Shown piece after piece: positions 27,059 through 36,162 of a stretch of 64,000 nucleotides of DNA. This stretch comes from an uncultured Alphaproteobacteria bacterium. Its GTDB lineage: Bacteria; Pseudomonadota; Alphaproteobacteria; Rhodobacterales; Rhodobacteraceae. The notes below the pieces were generated by a model, which did no database searches, was not told the origin of the DNA, and saw nothing but the letters and a program-made list of their open reading frames with translations. A program made the translations under genes and the position numbers. The stretch covers positions 1 to 64,000 of the forward strand of contig CACJUU010000004.1 of assembly GCA_902596605.1 (NCBI GenBank). The letters are read 5' to 3'. The first letter of the stretch is position 1. Each line of letters begins with the position of its first letter.

Positions 27059-28072
27059 TTACCAGCCCACTTTATCTATAATTTTTTGAGCTTCATAAGC
27101 TTTTTCGGCAATTGAGATAATAGGTAAACTATCAGACTTAAAACTTCCCCAACTTTTCAGTTCTTCGGTAGCTTCGACATTTGGGTTCACGGGATATTCA
27201 AAATTAATCTCTCCATACATTTTCTGAGAAGCCGCTTTCGATAAAAACTCTAACAAGGCTACCGCCTCTTTCTTATTTTTTGAATATTTAGCGACTCCTC
27301 CACCTGATATATTTATATGTGCTCCCCTATCCTTTGCACCTTGGTTTGGGAAAATTAAGCGAACGCTTTTTGCCCATTCCCTTTGGACTGGGTCGTCAGA
27401 ATATTTTAATTTACCGAAATAGTAGTTATTTATGATTGATATATCGCACTGCCCTTCAAAGATCGCCTTTACTTGTGCTCTATCATTTCCTTGGGGCCTT
27501 CTAGCTAAATTACCTACGAATTTTTTTGCCCAATCCTCTGCTGCTTTCTCTCCCAAAGATAAAATAAGCGAGGCCATTAAGGCTCTATTATATACATGGC
27601 TTCCTGGTCGGGAACACACCCTGCCTTTCCATTGTTCGTCTGCTAAGTCCTCAACTTTTGTAATTTGTCCCTCTTTTACTCTGTCTTTGGATGTAACTAT
27701 AATGCGCGATCTTTTTGATAAGGCAAACCACTTGTTTTCAGGACTTTTTAAATTCTGGGGAATGTTTCTATCCAAAATATCCGAATTTACTGATGTGAGG
27801 AGATCAAGATCATCATATATATATAGGCGCCCAATATCTACCGTCAAAATGACATCAGCAGGACTATTCTTACCCTCTGCTTTCAATCGTTGAGCCAAAC
27901 CTTTTGTTGCATATACGACGTTAGTCTTTATTCCTGTTTCTTCGGTGAAGTTTTCCAAAAAAGGATTGATGAGAAAGGGTTGGCGGTGAGAGTATATGTT
28001 AACCTCAGCACCAATTACCGTAGTAAACGATAGAAATAAAAACGTGATAATTGATAAAGGATAGAAATTCAT
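27059..28072 (-). CDS. fbpA: Iron(III) ABC transporter substrate-binding protein
   Basis: Periplasmic ferric-binding protein, 337 residues, with a signal peptide (about residues 1-22, ending VIGAEV). The mature start VNIYSHRQPFLINPFLENF and the segment TGIKTNVVYATKGLAQRLKAEG are typical of FbpA/FutA1-type proteins, as is INNYYFGKL near residue 215, whose paired tyrosines are iron ligands in the family. It is followed at once by the permease and preceded (14 bp) by a broken small exported gene, with a Fur-box-like site further up. Confidence 0.9.
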   Translation of the reverse strand: MNFYPLSIITFLFLSFTTVIGAEVNIYSHRQPFLINPFLENFTEETGIKTNVVYATKGLAQRLKAEGKNSPADVILTVDIGRLYIYDDLDLLTSVNSDILDRNIPQNLKSPENKWFALSKRSRIIVTSKDRVKEGQITKVEDLADEQWKGRVCSRPGSHVYNRALMASLILSLGEKAAEDWAKKFVGNLARRPQGNDRAQVKAIFEGQCDISIINNYYFGKLKYSDDPVQREWAKSVRLIFPNQGAKDRGAHINISGGGVAKYSKNKKEAVALLEFLSKAASQKMYGEINFEYPVNPNVEATEELKSWGSFKSDSLPIISIAEKAYEAQKIIDKVGW

Positions 28073-28085
28073 TAGAAGACCCTTT

Positions 28086-28467
28086 TTATATTTTAAAAAT
28101 TTTATTCAGCGATTTGAGACTAGAAAGACTTTCTGAGGTGATATCTGAAATTTCTTTCAATGGTTTCAAATACAGTTCCGTTATTGACCTAGGATCGAAG
28201 TCATTATCTTCAACTCCCAATTTTAGATTATCAATATCCTCAGAGTGATGAAGTGATCCAAATATCCAATCCCCCATCACCTTTCCCAGCAAGTTTTTTA
28301 AGAGAATCATGTAAAATATGTCTCGCTATCTGCCCTGAGTAAGAGACTGAGTTGGTCTGGTTTCCAGTATAACCCTTTAGTGTAATTGGAAACGTTGAAT
28401 AAAAATGATGTGCTGCTACCTCTGTCACCACAAATACCGCAACAATCATAACGGTAAGTTTTTTCAT
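28086..28467 (-). pseudogene. Small exported protein gene with apparent frameshift, in iron locus
   Basis: Two overlapping frames together read as one protein of about 127 residues. The first (from ATG 28467) has a signal peptide (MKKLTVMIVAVFVV...EVAAHHFYS) and stops at 28240. The second, in another frame, continues from the overlap with GDWIFGSLHHSEDIDNLKLG and stops at 28086. Removing one G from the five-G run at 28272-28276 joins them without a stop; the six-A run just before is a second candidate. Either a sequencing indel, a real pseudogene or slippage. It precedes fbpA by 14 bp. Function unknown; it probably belongs to the iron/metal regulon. Confidence 0.55.
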
Positions 28468-28612
28468 TATATAATCCTTCAATATTAATTCCGACGATCC
28501 CAGTCAGGATTAAAGATGACTAATTTACTCGCCTTTGTCAATAACTATTCTGACAAAAAAAGTCATGATTAAAAAAATTGGAATTATCTAGTTTAAGAGC
28601 TATTTTTTTCTT

Positions 28613-28631
28613 GCAAATGATAATCATTATC
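28613..28631. promoter_or_regulatory. Fur-box-like operator
   Basis: The 19-bp sequence from 28613 to 28631 (GCAAATGATAATCATTATC) matches the classic Fur box at 17 of 19 positions, with mismatches only at positions 2 and 3. It lies between the divergent exported-gene/fbpAB operon and the 10TM metal transporter, 29 bp before the latter's start. In alphaproteobacteria the regulator could be Fur or the manganese-responsive Mur. Confidence 0.75.
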
Positions 28632-28659
28632 AAGTAGACATTGCGTAGAAAGTTTTAAG

Positions 28660-29754
28660 TTGATTTATTCCATCCGAAAAAAGTATTTCATTGCCCTTTT
28701 ACTACTTGCTCTAACAGCTTTGCCAGGGGAATTGGGCGACCTTACAAGGGCATTAGTAACTGACGCATATGTTCAGGTAAGTGCTTTCGTAGCCATTACT
28801 CTCTCTATTTTCTATTTTTCAGAGCATAAGTTTAATTTTAACGTGGGGAATGTTCTTCGAGAATCTTCAGCCTTTCAAATACCAATAGCTGCTATTCTTG
28901 GTGCAACGCCAGGGTGCGGTGGTGCCGTAGTTGTGGTTGCGGCCTTTACTTCTGGCAATGTGTCATTTGGAGCGGTTATAGCAACCCTAACCGCTACAAT
29001 GGGAGACGCCGCATTTTTATTAATTGCGGTTAGACCGGACATTGCAATATTAGTTCTTCCTTTAACGCTAATCGCTGGAATTATCACGGGATATATCGCC
29101 AATAATTTTCTTACTTTTTCACATCAGGAAAAGGCGGTTAATCTAAAAAATGACGTTCCCATAATTGGCAAAAATAGGAAGCGCGACATCATATTTACTT
29201 GTCTGATAGTACCGGGTTTCGGTCTGGGGATTCTCCAAATACTTCAGTACGATCTTGAAGAGCTATTTGGGCTCTTCCCACAAATTATTGCAATAGTTGG
29301 AATGGTAACAAGCATTTTTATATGGTCTAATTCACAAATCAAAACCATGACTAATCCTAGAGACAAACCACTTGTTCGCGTAGCTGAAGAAACAAGTTTT
29401 ATCGCCATCTGGGTTTTAGCTGCTTACTTAGCCTACGATTATCTCGTTTATCTAACTCCGTTGGATTTGAACGCGATGTTTAAGACGATAGGAATGCTGA
29501 TTCCTTTACTTGCCATAGTTATTGGGTTTATTCCCGGATGCGGACCCCAAATATTGGTTACCACTCTTTTTATAAATGGAATGATACCTTTTAGTGCTCT
29601 TTTAGGGAATGCTATATCAAACGATGGTGATGCTTTGTTTCCAGCTATAGCGATCGCACCTAGGGCTGCCATACTCGCAACTATTTATTCGGCTATACCA
29701 GCTTTTGTAATGGCCTATACCTTATACTTTTTTTTCCCTTTATTCGGAAAATAA
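28660..29754 (+). CDS. Putative 10-11TM heavy-metal (manganese/zinc-type) transporter
   Basis: 364 residues, almost all membrane, with about ten helices in two repeats. Each repeat carries the same glycine-cysteine motif: GATPGCGGAVVV near residue 85 and GFIPGCGPQILV near residue 288, and each is followed by a GDAAF / DGDALFPA-like segment. This matches the ArsP_2 type family described as putative 10TM heavy-metal exporters, sometimes annotated as manganese transporters. Start TTG 28660. The Fur-box-like site just upstream suggests iron- or manganese-responsive control shared with fbpAB. Metal and direction are not proven. Confidence 0.75.
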   Translation: MIYSIRKKYFIALLLLALTALPGELGDLTRALVTDAYVQVSAFVAITLSIFYFSEHKFNFNVGNVLRESSAFQIPIAAILGATPGCGGAVVVVAAFTSGNVSFGAVIATLTATMGDAAFLLIAVRPDIAILVLPLTLIAGIITGYIANNFLTFSHQEKAVNLKNDVPIIGKNRKRDIIFTCLIVPGFGLGILQILQYDLEELFGLFPQIIAIVGMVTSIFIWSNSQIKTMTNPRDKPLVRVAEETSFIAIWVLAAYLAYDYLVYLTPLDLNAMFKTIGMLIPLLAIVIGFIPGCGPQILVTTLFINGMIPFSALLGNAISNDGDALFPAIAIAPRAAILATIYSAIPAFVMAYTLYFFFPLFGK

Positions 29755-29756
29755 AA

Positions 29757-30224
29757 TCAATCTTCTGAAAGAGTCTTATTTACTTTCTTCCTCATCTGCT
29801 CGACTAGTTTGGTAATATCTTCGGATATTGTCTCAGTTCTTTTTACCATCGCCATCAGTTTATCCAAATCCTTAGATAATTCTTCACTTTGCGCGTTTGA
29901 ATCAATGAGTCTCAAATGTGTTTTTCTTATCAACGCAGAAATAACTTTGTTTTGTTGTAAAAAACTGTCTATCGATCTTGCTGGAAGAAATAAGGCATGA
30001 ACTTCATGCTCACCGGCAATTGCTGTTACCGAACGTGGCTCTTTTAAAACAAGCGAGGCATCACCAAATATTTCATTCACACCCAGCCTATTAAGTTTTA
30101 GTCCACCTGATGTGTAAATATAAACGTATCCAGACTTAATCAGATACGCGCCTTCTGGGTTATCGCCTGCCTTGTAAATCTCTTCATTTGGCTGCCATAT
30201 CACATGCTTTTCAGTTTTTTCCAA
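29757..30224 (-). CDS. Cyclic-nucleotide-binding-domain protein with C-terminal coiled coil
   Basis: 155 residues. Residues 5-110 form a CNB/Crp-like beta-roll: GAYLIKSGYVYIY, then NEIFGDASLVLKEPRSVTAIA, where the phosphate-binding cassette would lie. The expected Arg-Ser/Thr-Ala triad is present as PRSVTA. The C-terminus (residues 110-150) is charged and heptad-like, probably a coiled coil, with no helix-turn-helix, so it is not a Crp transcription factor. It overlaps nothing and sits 6 bp downstream of the GST gene. Similar CNB-like small proteins flank the chemosensory cluster at 45.7-47.3 kb. Confidence 0.75.
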   Translation of the reverse strand: MEKTEKHVIWQPNEEIYKAGDNPEGAYLIKSGYVYIYTSGGLKLNRLGVNEIFGDASLVLKEPRSVTAIAGEHEVHALFLPARSIDSFLQQNKVISALIRKTHLRLIDSNAQSEELSKDLDKLMAMVKRTETISEDITKLVEQMRKKVNKTLSED

Positions 30225-30230
30225 TTGTTC

Positions 30231-30980
30231 CTACTCCACATATTCTTTTAGTTTTTTTTCATCAACAACTATAGGTTGGATAATGCCTCCGGACCTTTCA
30301 AAAATATCAAGAACGTTTGGCAAGGCCAGCATATTTTCCCAGACCTTATTTAGATTTGGAAAATCTTGTTCCAAAGGAATATCTGATGCAAGTGCATTTC
30401 TTATTTGGGGAATTAAAAAACAATCCGCATAAGAGACATTATCTCCAACACAATATTTTCCTGAAACATTTTTCAAAATTTCTTCTATGGCCGAAAACTC
30501 GCGATTGATAAAATGCTTCCTCAGGGGATGCTTAATCGGCTGCGCTTTTTTCATTCCCCACTCACCCATCGCTTGGATAATAAAGGGGATGTTTTGATAG
30601 GGTTGGGTGTCAGCGGCGACAATCCACTGAATTCTTCTCATCTCAGCTTTTAAATAGGGGTCCTCTGGAATTAATGGAGAGGGTCCACCCAAAAGATCAT
30701 CTATCAAATCTATGATAGCTCCTGTCTGAGTCATTTTTTTACCATCCTCAAGCAAAAGTAGAGGCACTCTTCCTTCAGGGTTTAGAGCTTTATAGTCGTT
30801 GGTTTTTAACTTTTTGTATTGCTCATCATCGCTGGGGATCGTCCAAATAGGTATTCCACGATTATCAAAATCTATTCCAGTCTCAATTAGTTTAACTTTA
30901 TTTTCAGGAACACCCCTGCAGCTTAAAAAAATTAAAACGCGCAAAGAGGCACTACTAGATGAATGGTAATATAATTTCAT
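30231..30980 (-). CDS. Glutathione S-transferase, zeta/maleylacetoacetate-isomerase-like
   Basis: 249 residues with an N-terminal thioredoxin-like domain, SSSSASLRVLIFLSCRGV (residues 7-24), holding the serine-rich active site of zeta-class GSTs, and NPEGRVPLLLLEDG, the glutathione-binding loop with the cis-proline. The helical C-domain includes YADCFLIPQIRNAL. MaiA isomerises maleylacetoacetate in tyrosine/homogentisate breakdown; no other gene of that route is here, so a general GST role is equally likely. Between the hotdog thioesterase and the CNB gene on the same strand. Confidence 0.8.
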   Translation of the reverse strand: MKLYYHSSSSASLRVLIFLSCRGVPENKVKLIETGIDFDNRGIPIWTIPSDDEQYKKLKTNDYKALNPEGRVPLLLLEDGKKMTQTGAIIDLIDDLLGGPSPLIPEDPYLKAEMRRIQWIVAADTQPYQNIPFIIQAMGEWGMKKAQPIKHPLRKHFINREFSAIEEILKNVSGKYCVGDNVSYADCFLIPQIRNALASDIPLEQDFPNLNKVWENMLALPNVLDIFERSGGIIQPIVVDEKKLKEYVE

Positions 30981-30993
30981 TTTTTAAACCCTC

Positions 30994-31878
30994 TCACAAT
31001 ATCAGTTTAGTCAAGGCCTCAGCCATTTCCGTTGGTATCGGAATCGACTTCCTGGCCTGGAGATCCATGGTAACGGCAACAGCACTAGCTAATGCAACTG
31101 GCTTTCCTGTCTTAACATTAAATATCCAATGCTTCCATACAAACGTCTTATTAGACATAGATTGAATTCCTGACTTTATTTTTAAATGCGTACCTAAAGG
31201 AACATATTCAAAAAAATCAAACTTATATTCTAGCGCAGCACTTCCAACATTGGTCATACCATTTTCATCTATTGTACCAGTATATGCTAACAAGTGCGGT
31301 GTTGAGTCCGATACAACACCCATGTAAGCAGACGGCTTAATCCTACTCAAATTATCGCATTGCCTAAGCAAAATTACCGATTCAAATGAATCAATCATAT
31401 TTTTCTGAGAGGCTTGTGAGAGCGACATTAAATCTTCCTTGTGTAAAGATAATCCTCTTGGTTGACCATAGCTTGGGATATCTACTCTCAATTCCTCAAA
31501 TACTTTAGAAAAATTCTTTTTTATTTTCTCAGGAAGTTTACTTGTCCATACAAATTGGAAGTTAAAGGCGGCACAGGGTTGCTGTGTAATCGTTTCTATC
31601 ATTTCCAAATAGAGTTTTAATTCGGTATCTCCAATTTGAACTATTCCCAGTTTAAAAAAAAATGGAGCTCCTGGTTTTTGTTCCTTAAGAAAACGAATGT
31701 GAGCGCGGGCGAGAGAAAGATATGCATTTCCCAACTCGACTGGTTTCTCATTAATCCCTAACTTGTTCCAAAGCACAACACATCCTTGAAGTGCTTTTTC
31801 AAAATAGAATTGAACATTCATATGGCCCATTTGATCTATTTCCCAAGATTGGACTGAGTTTCTGTAGACCGTTATCAT
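30994..31878 (-). CDS. Acyl-CoA thioesterase, two hotdog domains
   Basis: 294 residues forming two 4-hydroxybenzoyl-CoA-thioesterase-like hotdog domains. The first begins with WEIDQMGHMNVQFYFEKA (residues 12-29), with the catalytic Asp and the following H-x-N typical of this family. The second (from about residue 165) has NVGSAALEYKFDFFEYVPLG. Double-hotdog proteins of this type hydrolyse acyl- or aryl-CoA. It leads the minus-strand group thioesterase-GST-CNB. Substrate unknown. Confidence 0.78.
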   Translation of the reverse strand: MITVYRNSVQSWEIDQMGHMNVQFYFEKALQGCVVLWNKLGINEKPVELGNAYLSLARAHIRFLKEQKPGAPFFFKLGIVQIGDTELKLYLEMIETITQQPCAAFNFQFVWTSKLPEKIKKNFSKVFEELRVDIPSYGQPRGLSLHKEDLMSLSQASQKNMIDSFESVILLRQCDNLSRIKPSAYMGVVSDSTPHLLAYTGTIDENGMTNVGSAALEYKFDFFEYVPLGTHLKIKSGIQSMSNKTFVWKHWIFNVKTGKPVALASAVAVTMDLQARKSIPIPTEMAEALTKLIL

Positions 31879-31991
31879 TATATGTAAATAATTCCCTCTC
31901 TTGAGTTCAGTGATTACATTTTATCTCTTGTTGTACCAGACATTGTCCTGTAATTAGATCATAGAGTTTATTTATCATCAAAGGAATTAAA

Positions 31992-33143
31992 TTGGAAGAT
32001 TCTCAACCCACATTAGCCAACTGGAGGCTACCCCCATTTAATAGAGAAGCATTTTCTAAGGTAAGGGAAATAATCCCTACGGCTTCGATAAATTGGACCA
32101 AAGGACCAGATAAAAAAGTCAGTGAGTTTAAAAATAAAGAGCTTACCGTAAAAATAAGAGAAAACGAGGAAACATTATTGGACGAGTTTTTAAGTCAAAC
32201 AACAGTAGATGCTTTTCACATATCTCATAAAGGTAAAACCATATATACGTGGCATTCTGATTATTGTTCCTCCACAACTCCACATATTATCTTTTCTGTG
32301 TCAAAGTCACTAACCGCGTTACTTATCGGCTGCGTAATAGATGAAGGGTTATTAAGTGAAGAAACTTTGGTCTCCCAGATTATTCCCGAGACAAAGGGAA
32401 GTGCTTTCGAAGATGCATCAGTGCGCAATTTATTGGACATGAGCGTTTCTTCTAATTTCATAGAAGACTATGAAGCAACATCCGGTATTTTTCTCGATTA
32501 TCGGCAATCAACCGGTTGGAACCCACAAGGCATAGATGATACATCACATTTAAAATCATTTCTTTTTAACTTGAACAAAAATACGCACAAACACGGTGAA
32601 AAATTTGAATATCATTCAACAAACACCGACATGCTCGGAATTATAATAGAAAAATGCACTGGAAAAAAATTCGCACAGTACTTTTTTGAAAAACTTATGA
32701 GACCACTAGGTGCGCAAGACGATGCTTATGTGACACTGGACAGAATGGGTACGTCAAGATCCGCTGGAGGGGTATGCATATCGGCAAGCGATATAATGAG
32801 TATATGTGAAATGGTTCGATGCTATGGAAAAAATAGTCACGGCGAGCAAGTATTTCCTGAAAACTGGATCAAAGATATACTAAATTCAGATTCTGATAAA
32901 AAATTCAGTCTTGATGGACATTATGATATTTTTCCTGAAGGGCTTTATAGATCAAAATGGTATAGGCCTTACACTTCAAGAAACGTTCTTTTTGGACTCG
33001 GAATTCATGGCCAGTGGATTTGGATCGATTTTGATAAAGAGCTTTCTTTTGTTTGCCTGAGTTCAGAGCCTAAACCTATTATGAAGAATAATATTGAGCA
33101 GATGTCTGATATTTTCAGTCAAATTACCAATCAATTGGTTTAA
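31992..33143 (+). CDS. Serine hydrolase, class C beta-lactamase fold
   Basis: 383 residues with the penicillin-binding/beta-lactamase fold. The active-site motif S102-V-S-K105 is clear, and YHSTNTD near residue 213 supplies the second-motif Tyr. The overall pattern resembles 6-aminohexanoate-dimer hydrolase and related esterases rather than a true antibiotic-resistance enzyme. No signal peptide, so it is cytoplasmic. Start TTG 31992 behind AAGGAA. Followed 18 bp on by an EamA transporter, which may export or import the same compound. Confidence 0.82.
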   Translation: MEDSQPTLANWRLPPFNREAFSKVREIIPTASINWTKGPDKKVSEFKNKELTVKIRENEETLLDEFLSQTTVDAFHISHKGKTIYTWHSDYCSSTTPHIIFSVSKSLTALLIGCVIDEGLLSEETLVSQIIPETKGSAFEDASVRNLLDMSVSSNFIEDYEATSGIFLDYRQSTGWNPQGIDDTSHLKSFLFNLNKNTHKHGEKFEYHSTNTDMLGIIIEKCTGKKFAQYFFEKLMRPLGAQDDAYVTLDRMGTSRSAGGVCISASDIMSICEMVRCYGKNSHGEQVFPENWIKDILNSDSDKKFSLDGHYDIFPEGLYRSKWYRPYTSRNVLFGLGIHGQWIWIDFDKELSFVCLSSEPKPIMKNNIEQMSDIFSQITNQLV

Positions 33144-33161
33144 CCCTAAGAAGGAATATCA

Positions 33162-34028
33162 TTGAAATTAAATCTTGGAGGCATACCTCTTTTTTTGTGT
33201 GCCATATTATCATTTGTGTGCATGAATGCCCTTGCCAAGGGAATGGCTCTTCAATATCCCATAATTGAGGTGGTTTGGGCGCGATACCTCAGCCAAACAG
33301 TGCTAACTATATTGGTATTCAATAAAAGTTTGAAAACAATTGTGAAAACACAGAGGTTAAAAATTCACCTTTTCAGATCGGCTCTACTTTTTGGAGCGAC
33401 CATTTTTATTTTTGCCGGTTTTGCTAACTTATCTTTGGCTGCAACTATGGCGATTTTTCAAACCGCGCCATTATTGGTTGTTATTCTATCGGTAATTTTT
33501 CTAGGTGAAATAGTTGGGTTTAAGAGATGGCTAGGAGTTTTTGTTGGATTTGTCGGGGCATTAATTATTATACAACCAGGAACAGATACCTTTTTAATCG
33601 CTAGCATTTTTCCACTTCTATCAGCTTTATGCTACGCAGGTTATGCAGTTTCCACGCGTCACCTCGGTACAGATGAAGATCCTAGGACAAACTTTTTTTA
33701 TACTGGCTTAGTAGGAACTATAGTTTCCACACTAATTTTATTTCCATATTTTCAAAAAATAGAGCTGTTCGATATTATTTATTTCACCCTATTAGGTACT
33801 CTTGGTGGCTTTGGTCATTACTGTCTAATTTTAGCACTCAGAAAATCTGAAGCATCTCTCCTTGCTCCATTTTCGTATTTTGATTTAGTCTTCTCAGCTT
33901 GCCTTGGCATTATATTTTTCACAGAATACCCAAGTCAGAGTTTGATTATTGGTGCAGTTATCATTGTTGGAGCAGGAATATACACTTGGTATCGAGAAAG
34001 GGTACAGTCACATAATCAAAGTGTCTGA
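33162..34028 (+). CDS. DMT-superfamily (EamA) transporter
   Basis: Membrane protein of 288 residues with ten predicted helices in two EamA repeats. Conserved points include EVVWARYLSQT (near residue 31) at the end of helix 1-2 and PLLVVILSVIFLGE near residue 106, the end-of-repeat motif with its Glu. Start TTG 33162 follows AAGGA. The C-terminus overlaps the convergent aminotransferase gene by 13 bp. Such carriers move amino acids or other metabolites; the cargo is unknown. Confidence 0.85.
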   Translation: MKLNLGGIPLFLCAILSFVCMNALAKGMALQYPIIEVVWARYLSQTVLTILVFNKSLKTIVKTQRLKIHLFRSALLFGATIFIFAGFANLSLAATMAIFQTAPLLVVILSVIFLGEIVGFKRWLGVFVGFVGALIIIQPGTDTFLIASIFPLLSALCYAGYAVSTRHLGTDEDPRTNFFYTGLVGTIVSTLILFPYFQKIELFDIIYFTLLGTLGGFGHYCLILALRKSEASLLAPFSYFDLVFSACLGIIFFTEYPSQSLIIGAVIIVGAGIYTWYRERVQSHNQSV

Positions 34029-34882
34029 GAGCGTGACCAATCCCAATATAGTTCTCTTGCTAGCTTTGCTATAGACCCGACTTGGTAGTTCTTATCTTCG
34101 AAAGCAGTTACAGGCATTATCTTAGTCATATTTCCTGTCATAAATACTTCATCGGCTTCTTCAAAATCTTTGAAAGACAGAACAGTTTCTGAAACCGATT
34201 TGCCATATTCTCGTAAATTTTTTATATGTCTTGCCCTAGTGATACCAGCCAAAAAGGTACCATTTGGGATCGGTGTTAATACTTCACCGTCTTTTACCAT
34301 AAAGATATTGGCTGTAGCTGTCTCAGCGACATTGCCAGCAGCATCGGCAACTAAGGCATTTGTAAATCCTTTAGACCGTGCTTCGGCTAACATTCTTGCA
34401 TTATTGGGATATAAACACCCAGCTTTTGCATTTACTACATTATCCTCTAGAACAGGTCTTCTAAATTTAGTTCTGCTGAGCGTTGCAGAAACGGTTGCTG
34501 CAGCCATTGGAATTTGCTCAAGACAGATTGAAAAGGCGGTACTATTTTCTTTTGGCAACACTAACGACTCGGCCCCATCAAGCGCCCAATACATTGGCCT
34601 TATATAAACCGATGTAGATTTATCGAAAGAGCTAAGCCCCTCTTTAATTATTTCCACCATTTCTTCAGGTGTAACAGAGGGATCAAGCATCATTGCCTTT
34701 GCTGAATTATTTACTCTCTCACAATGTAAAAGTAGGTCAGGTGAAGCACCTTCAAAATAGCGAGCTCCATCGAAGACACTTGATCCTAACCATGCCCCAT
34801 GATCAGCAGCACGTAGAATATACTTATCTCCATCATGCCATGTGCCGTCGAAATAAGTTTTAATATTTTCCCCGGAAGCCAT
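34016..34882 (-). CDS. ilvE: Branched-chain amino acid aminotransferase (class IV)
   Basis: PLP enzyme of 288 residues, last step of valine, leucine and isoleucine synthesis. Recognised by the N-terminus FDGTWHDGDKYILRAADHGAWLGSSVFDGAR, VNAKAGCLYPNNARM, where the Lys binds PLP, and the NIFMVKDGEVLTPIPNGTFLAGITR loop. The form fits the alphaproteobacterial branched-chain aminotransferase or a D-amino-acid-transaminase-like relative; both share these motifs. ATG 34882. Not in an operon with other ilv genes here. Confidence 0.85.
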   Translation of the reverse strand: MASGENIKTYFDGTWHDGDKYILRAADHGAWLGSSVFDGARYFEGASPDLLLHCERVNNSAKAMMLDPSVTPEEMVEIIKEGLSSFDKSTSVYIRPMYWALDGAESLVLPKENSTAFSICLEQIPMAAATVSATLSRTKFRRPVLEDNVVNAKAGCLYPNNARMLAEARSKGFTNALVADAAGNVAETATANIFMVKDGEVLTPIPNGTFLAGITRARHIKNLREYGKSVSETVLSFKDFEEADEVFMTGNMTKIMPVTAFEDKNYQVGSIAKLARELYWDWSRSQTL

Positions 34883-34907
34883 ATTCTAACTTTCTTTTTT
34901 TATTCTG

Positions 34908-35774
34908 TTATAAGGGCGGCTCAATTGAGGTAGATACTATACTCGATATGACTAAAATAAAAGCTAATATAATAATCTCCCTTCCAATTGACTTTCTTAA
35001 TTTAACTGCGTTAGCGTTTCCGTTTGATTGAAGATTAGGAACTAACTTGAACTTATTCATTGCTCCAATTCCCAACAAGATTGAAACTAGCGACAGTTTT
35101 AATAAGAAAACCTGCCCATAGGTCGAATATAGAAGACCGTTTAAACTACCGACCAAAATTGTTCCTAGACTAACCCCAGCCACTAACAGTACTAAGATGT
35201 AATACACGGCATAAATGCCGAATTTATGTGCTATCTGAAACAGTTTTTCATCTTCAATATCTCTATATGTAGAATAACGTAGTGGAAAAAATGAGCCTGC
35301 CCAATAAGATATTGCAAGTAAATGCAAAACGATAAGAAGCTGTGAGGTATACCCATTAATAGTCGAGTGTCCGTATACGGAAAAAGAAATTAGAATACAG
35401 CTAAAGCCAGCAATAACAATAGTCCAAATTTGTTTTGGCAAGAGGTAGCTCCATAAAGAAACCAATAAAAAGCCTAAAAATAATACAAGAACCGCTTGTC
35501 CGGCCTTTGATGAGAAAGCTATACTTATCATCAGGGGATCAATTGCACTGGCCAGATCGCCTCCTAAATTTCCGGCGACCAAAAGAAATAATAATGGGGC
35601 TACCATTAGCCCGGCCAAAGACGATTGGAAAATTAGTTTTTGACAATAAGTAAATGTTGACAGGGAAAGCATGGATTTAAAATGAAGTATGAATAATCCG
35701 GTGCCAACCATTAACAAAGACAATGCGTAAGCCACAAACTTCCCAAGTGGTACTAAAACAGTCCAAAGTTCCAT
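34908..35774 (-). CDS. copD: CopD-domain copper resistance/transport membrane protein
   Basis: 288 residues with about eight hydrophobic helices and the CopD domain: LHLLAISYWAGSFFPLRY (near residues 150-167), where the His and the W-G-S step are conserved. CopD works with periplasmic CopC to move copper across the inner membrane. Last of the four-gene copper operon, 6 bp after copC. Regulation would come from the CueR-type promoter about 1.3 kb upstream. Confidence 0.85.
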   Translation of the reverse strand: MELWTVLVPLGKFVAYALSLLMVGTGLFILHFKSMLSLSTFTYCQKLIFQSSLAGLMVAPLLFLLVAGNLGGDLASAIDPLMISIAFSSKAGQAVLVLFLGFLLVSLWSYLLPKQIWTIVIAGFSCILISFSVYGHSTINGYTSQLLIVLHLLAISYWAGSFFPLRYSTYRDIEDEKLFQIAHKFGIYAVYYILVLLVAGVSLGTILVGSLNGLLYSTYGQVFLLKLSLVSILLGIGAMNKFKLVPNLQSNGNANAVKLRKSIGREIIILAFILVISSIVSTSIEPPL

Positions 35775-35780
35775 AATATT

Positions 35781-36149
35781 TTATTCACCTTTGACTTTGA
35801 AGTTTAAAGTACCCTTAAGAACATGGCCATCTTCCCCCATAGCACGCCAGCGAACTTCGTAAGACCCGTTACTAATCTTCGGTAACTCGACCACGTGACT
35901 TTCGTACCAAAGCTTGGAGGGCTTATAATTTAATTTCAGGAGCGAAGGCTTTTTGTCTTTTTCTTCAGCCTGCTTCAAAATTTCAAACTTTATTAATTTA
36001 GCTGGTGATTTAAAAATCATCTTATATTCCGTAGGGGCTTCTGTCAGTACTGCTTTATCGATTGGATCCACCGATTTAAGAGGTGAATGGGCCAACGCCA
36101 GTGCCGGTAGCATTGTCAATATAATTACTTTTAAGATCGTTTTAAACAT
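35781..36149 (-). CDS. copC: CopC-type periplasmic copper-binding protein
   Basis: 122 residues: signal peptide ending ALALAHSPL, so the mature protein starts with the family's N-terminal His (H at about residue 21), the copper(II) amino-terminal ligand. The C-terminal GSYEVRWRAMGEDGHVLKG (near residue 98-116) gives the conserved Asp/His ligand pair. No Met-rich copper(I) segment is visible, so a single copper(II) site is likely. Between the cytochrome c and copD genes. Confidence 0.9.
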   Translation of the reverse strand: MFKTILKVIILTMLPALALAHSPLKSVDPIDKAVLTEAPTEYKMIFKSPAKLIKFEILKQAEEKDKKPSLLKLNYKPSKLWYESHVVELPKISNGSYEVRWRAMGEDGHVLKGTLNFKVKGE

Positions 36150-36162
36150 TGTGATACCTCAA

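Noticed and set aside
30231-30980. Homogentisate pathway cluster around the GST
   Set aside because: No hmgA or fahA gene in the window, so MaiA function is not supported by context.
31992-33143. Antibiotic-resistance beta-lactamase
   Set aside because: No signal peptide, and the pattern is closer to esterase/NylB-like hydrolases than to AmpC.
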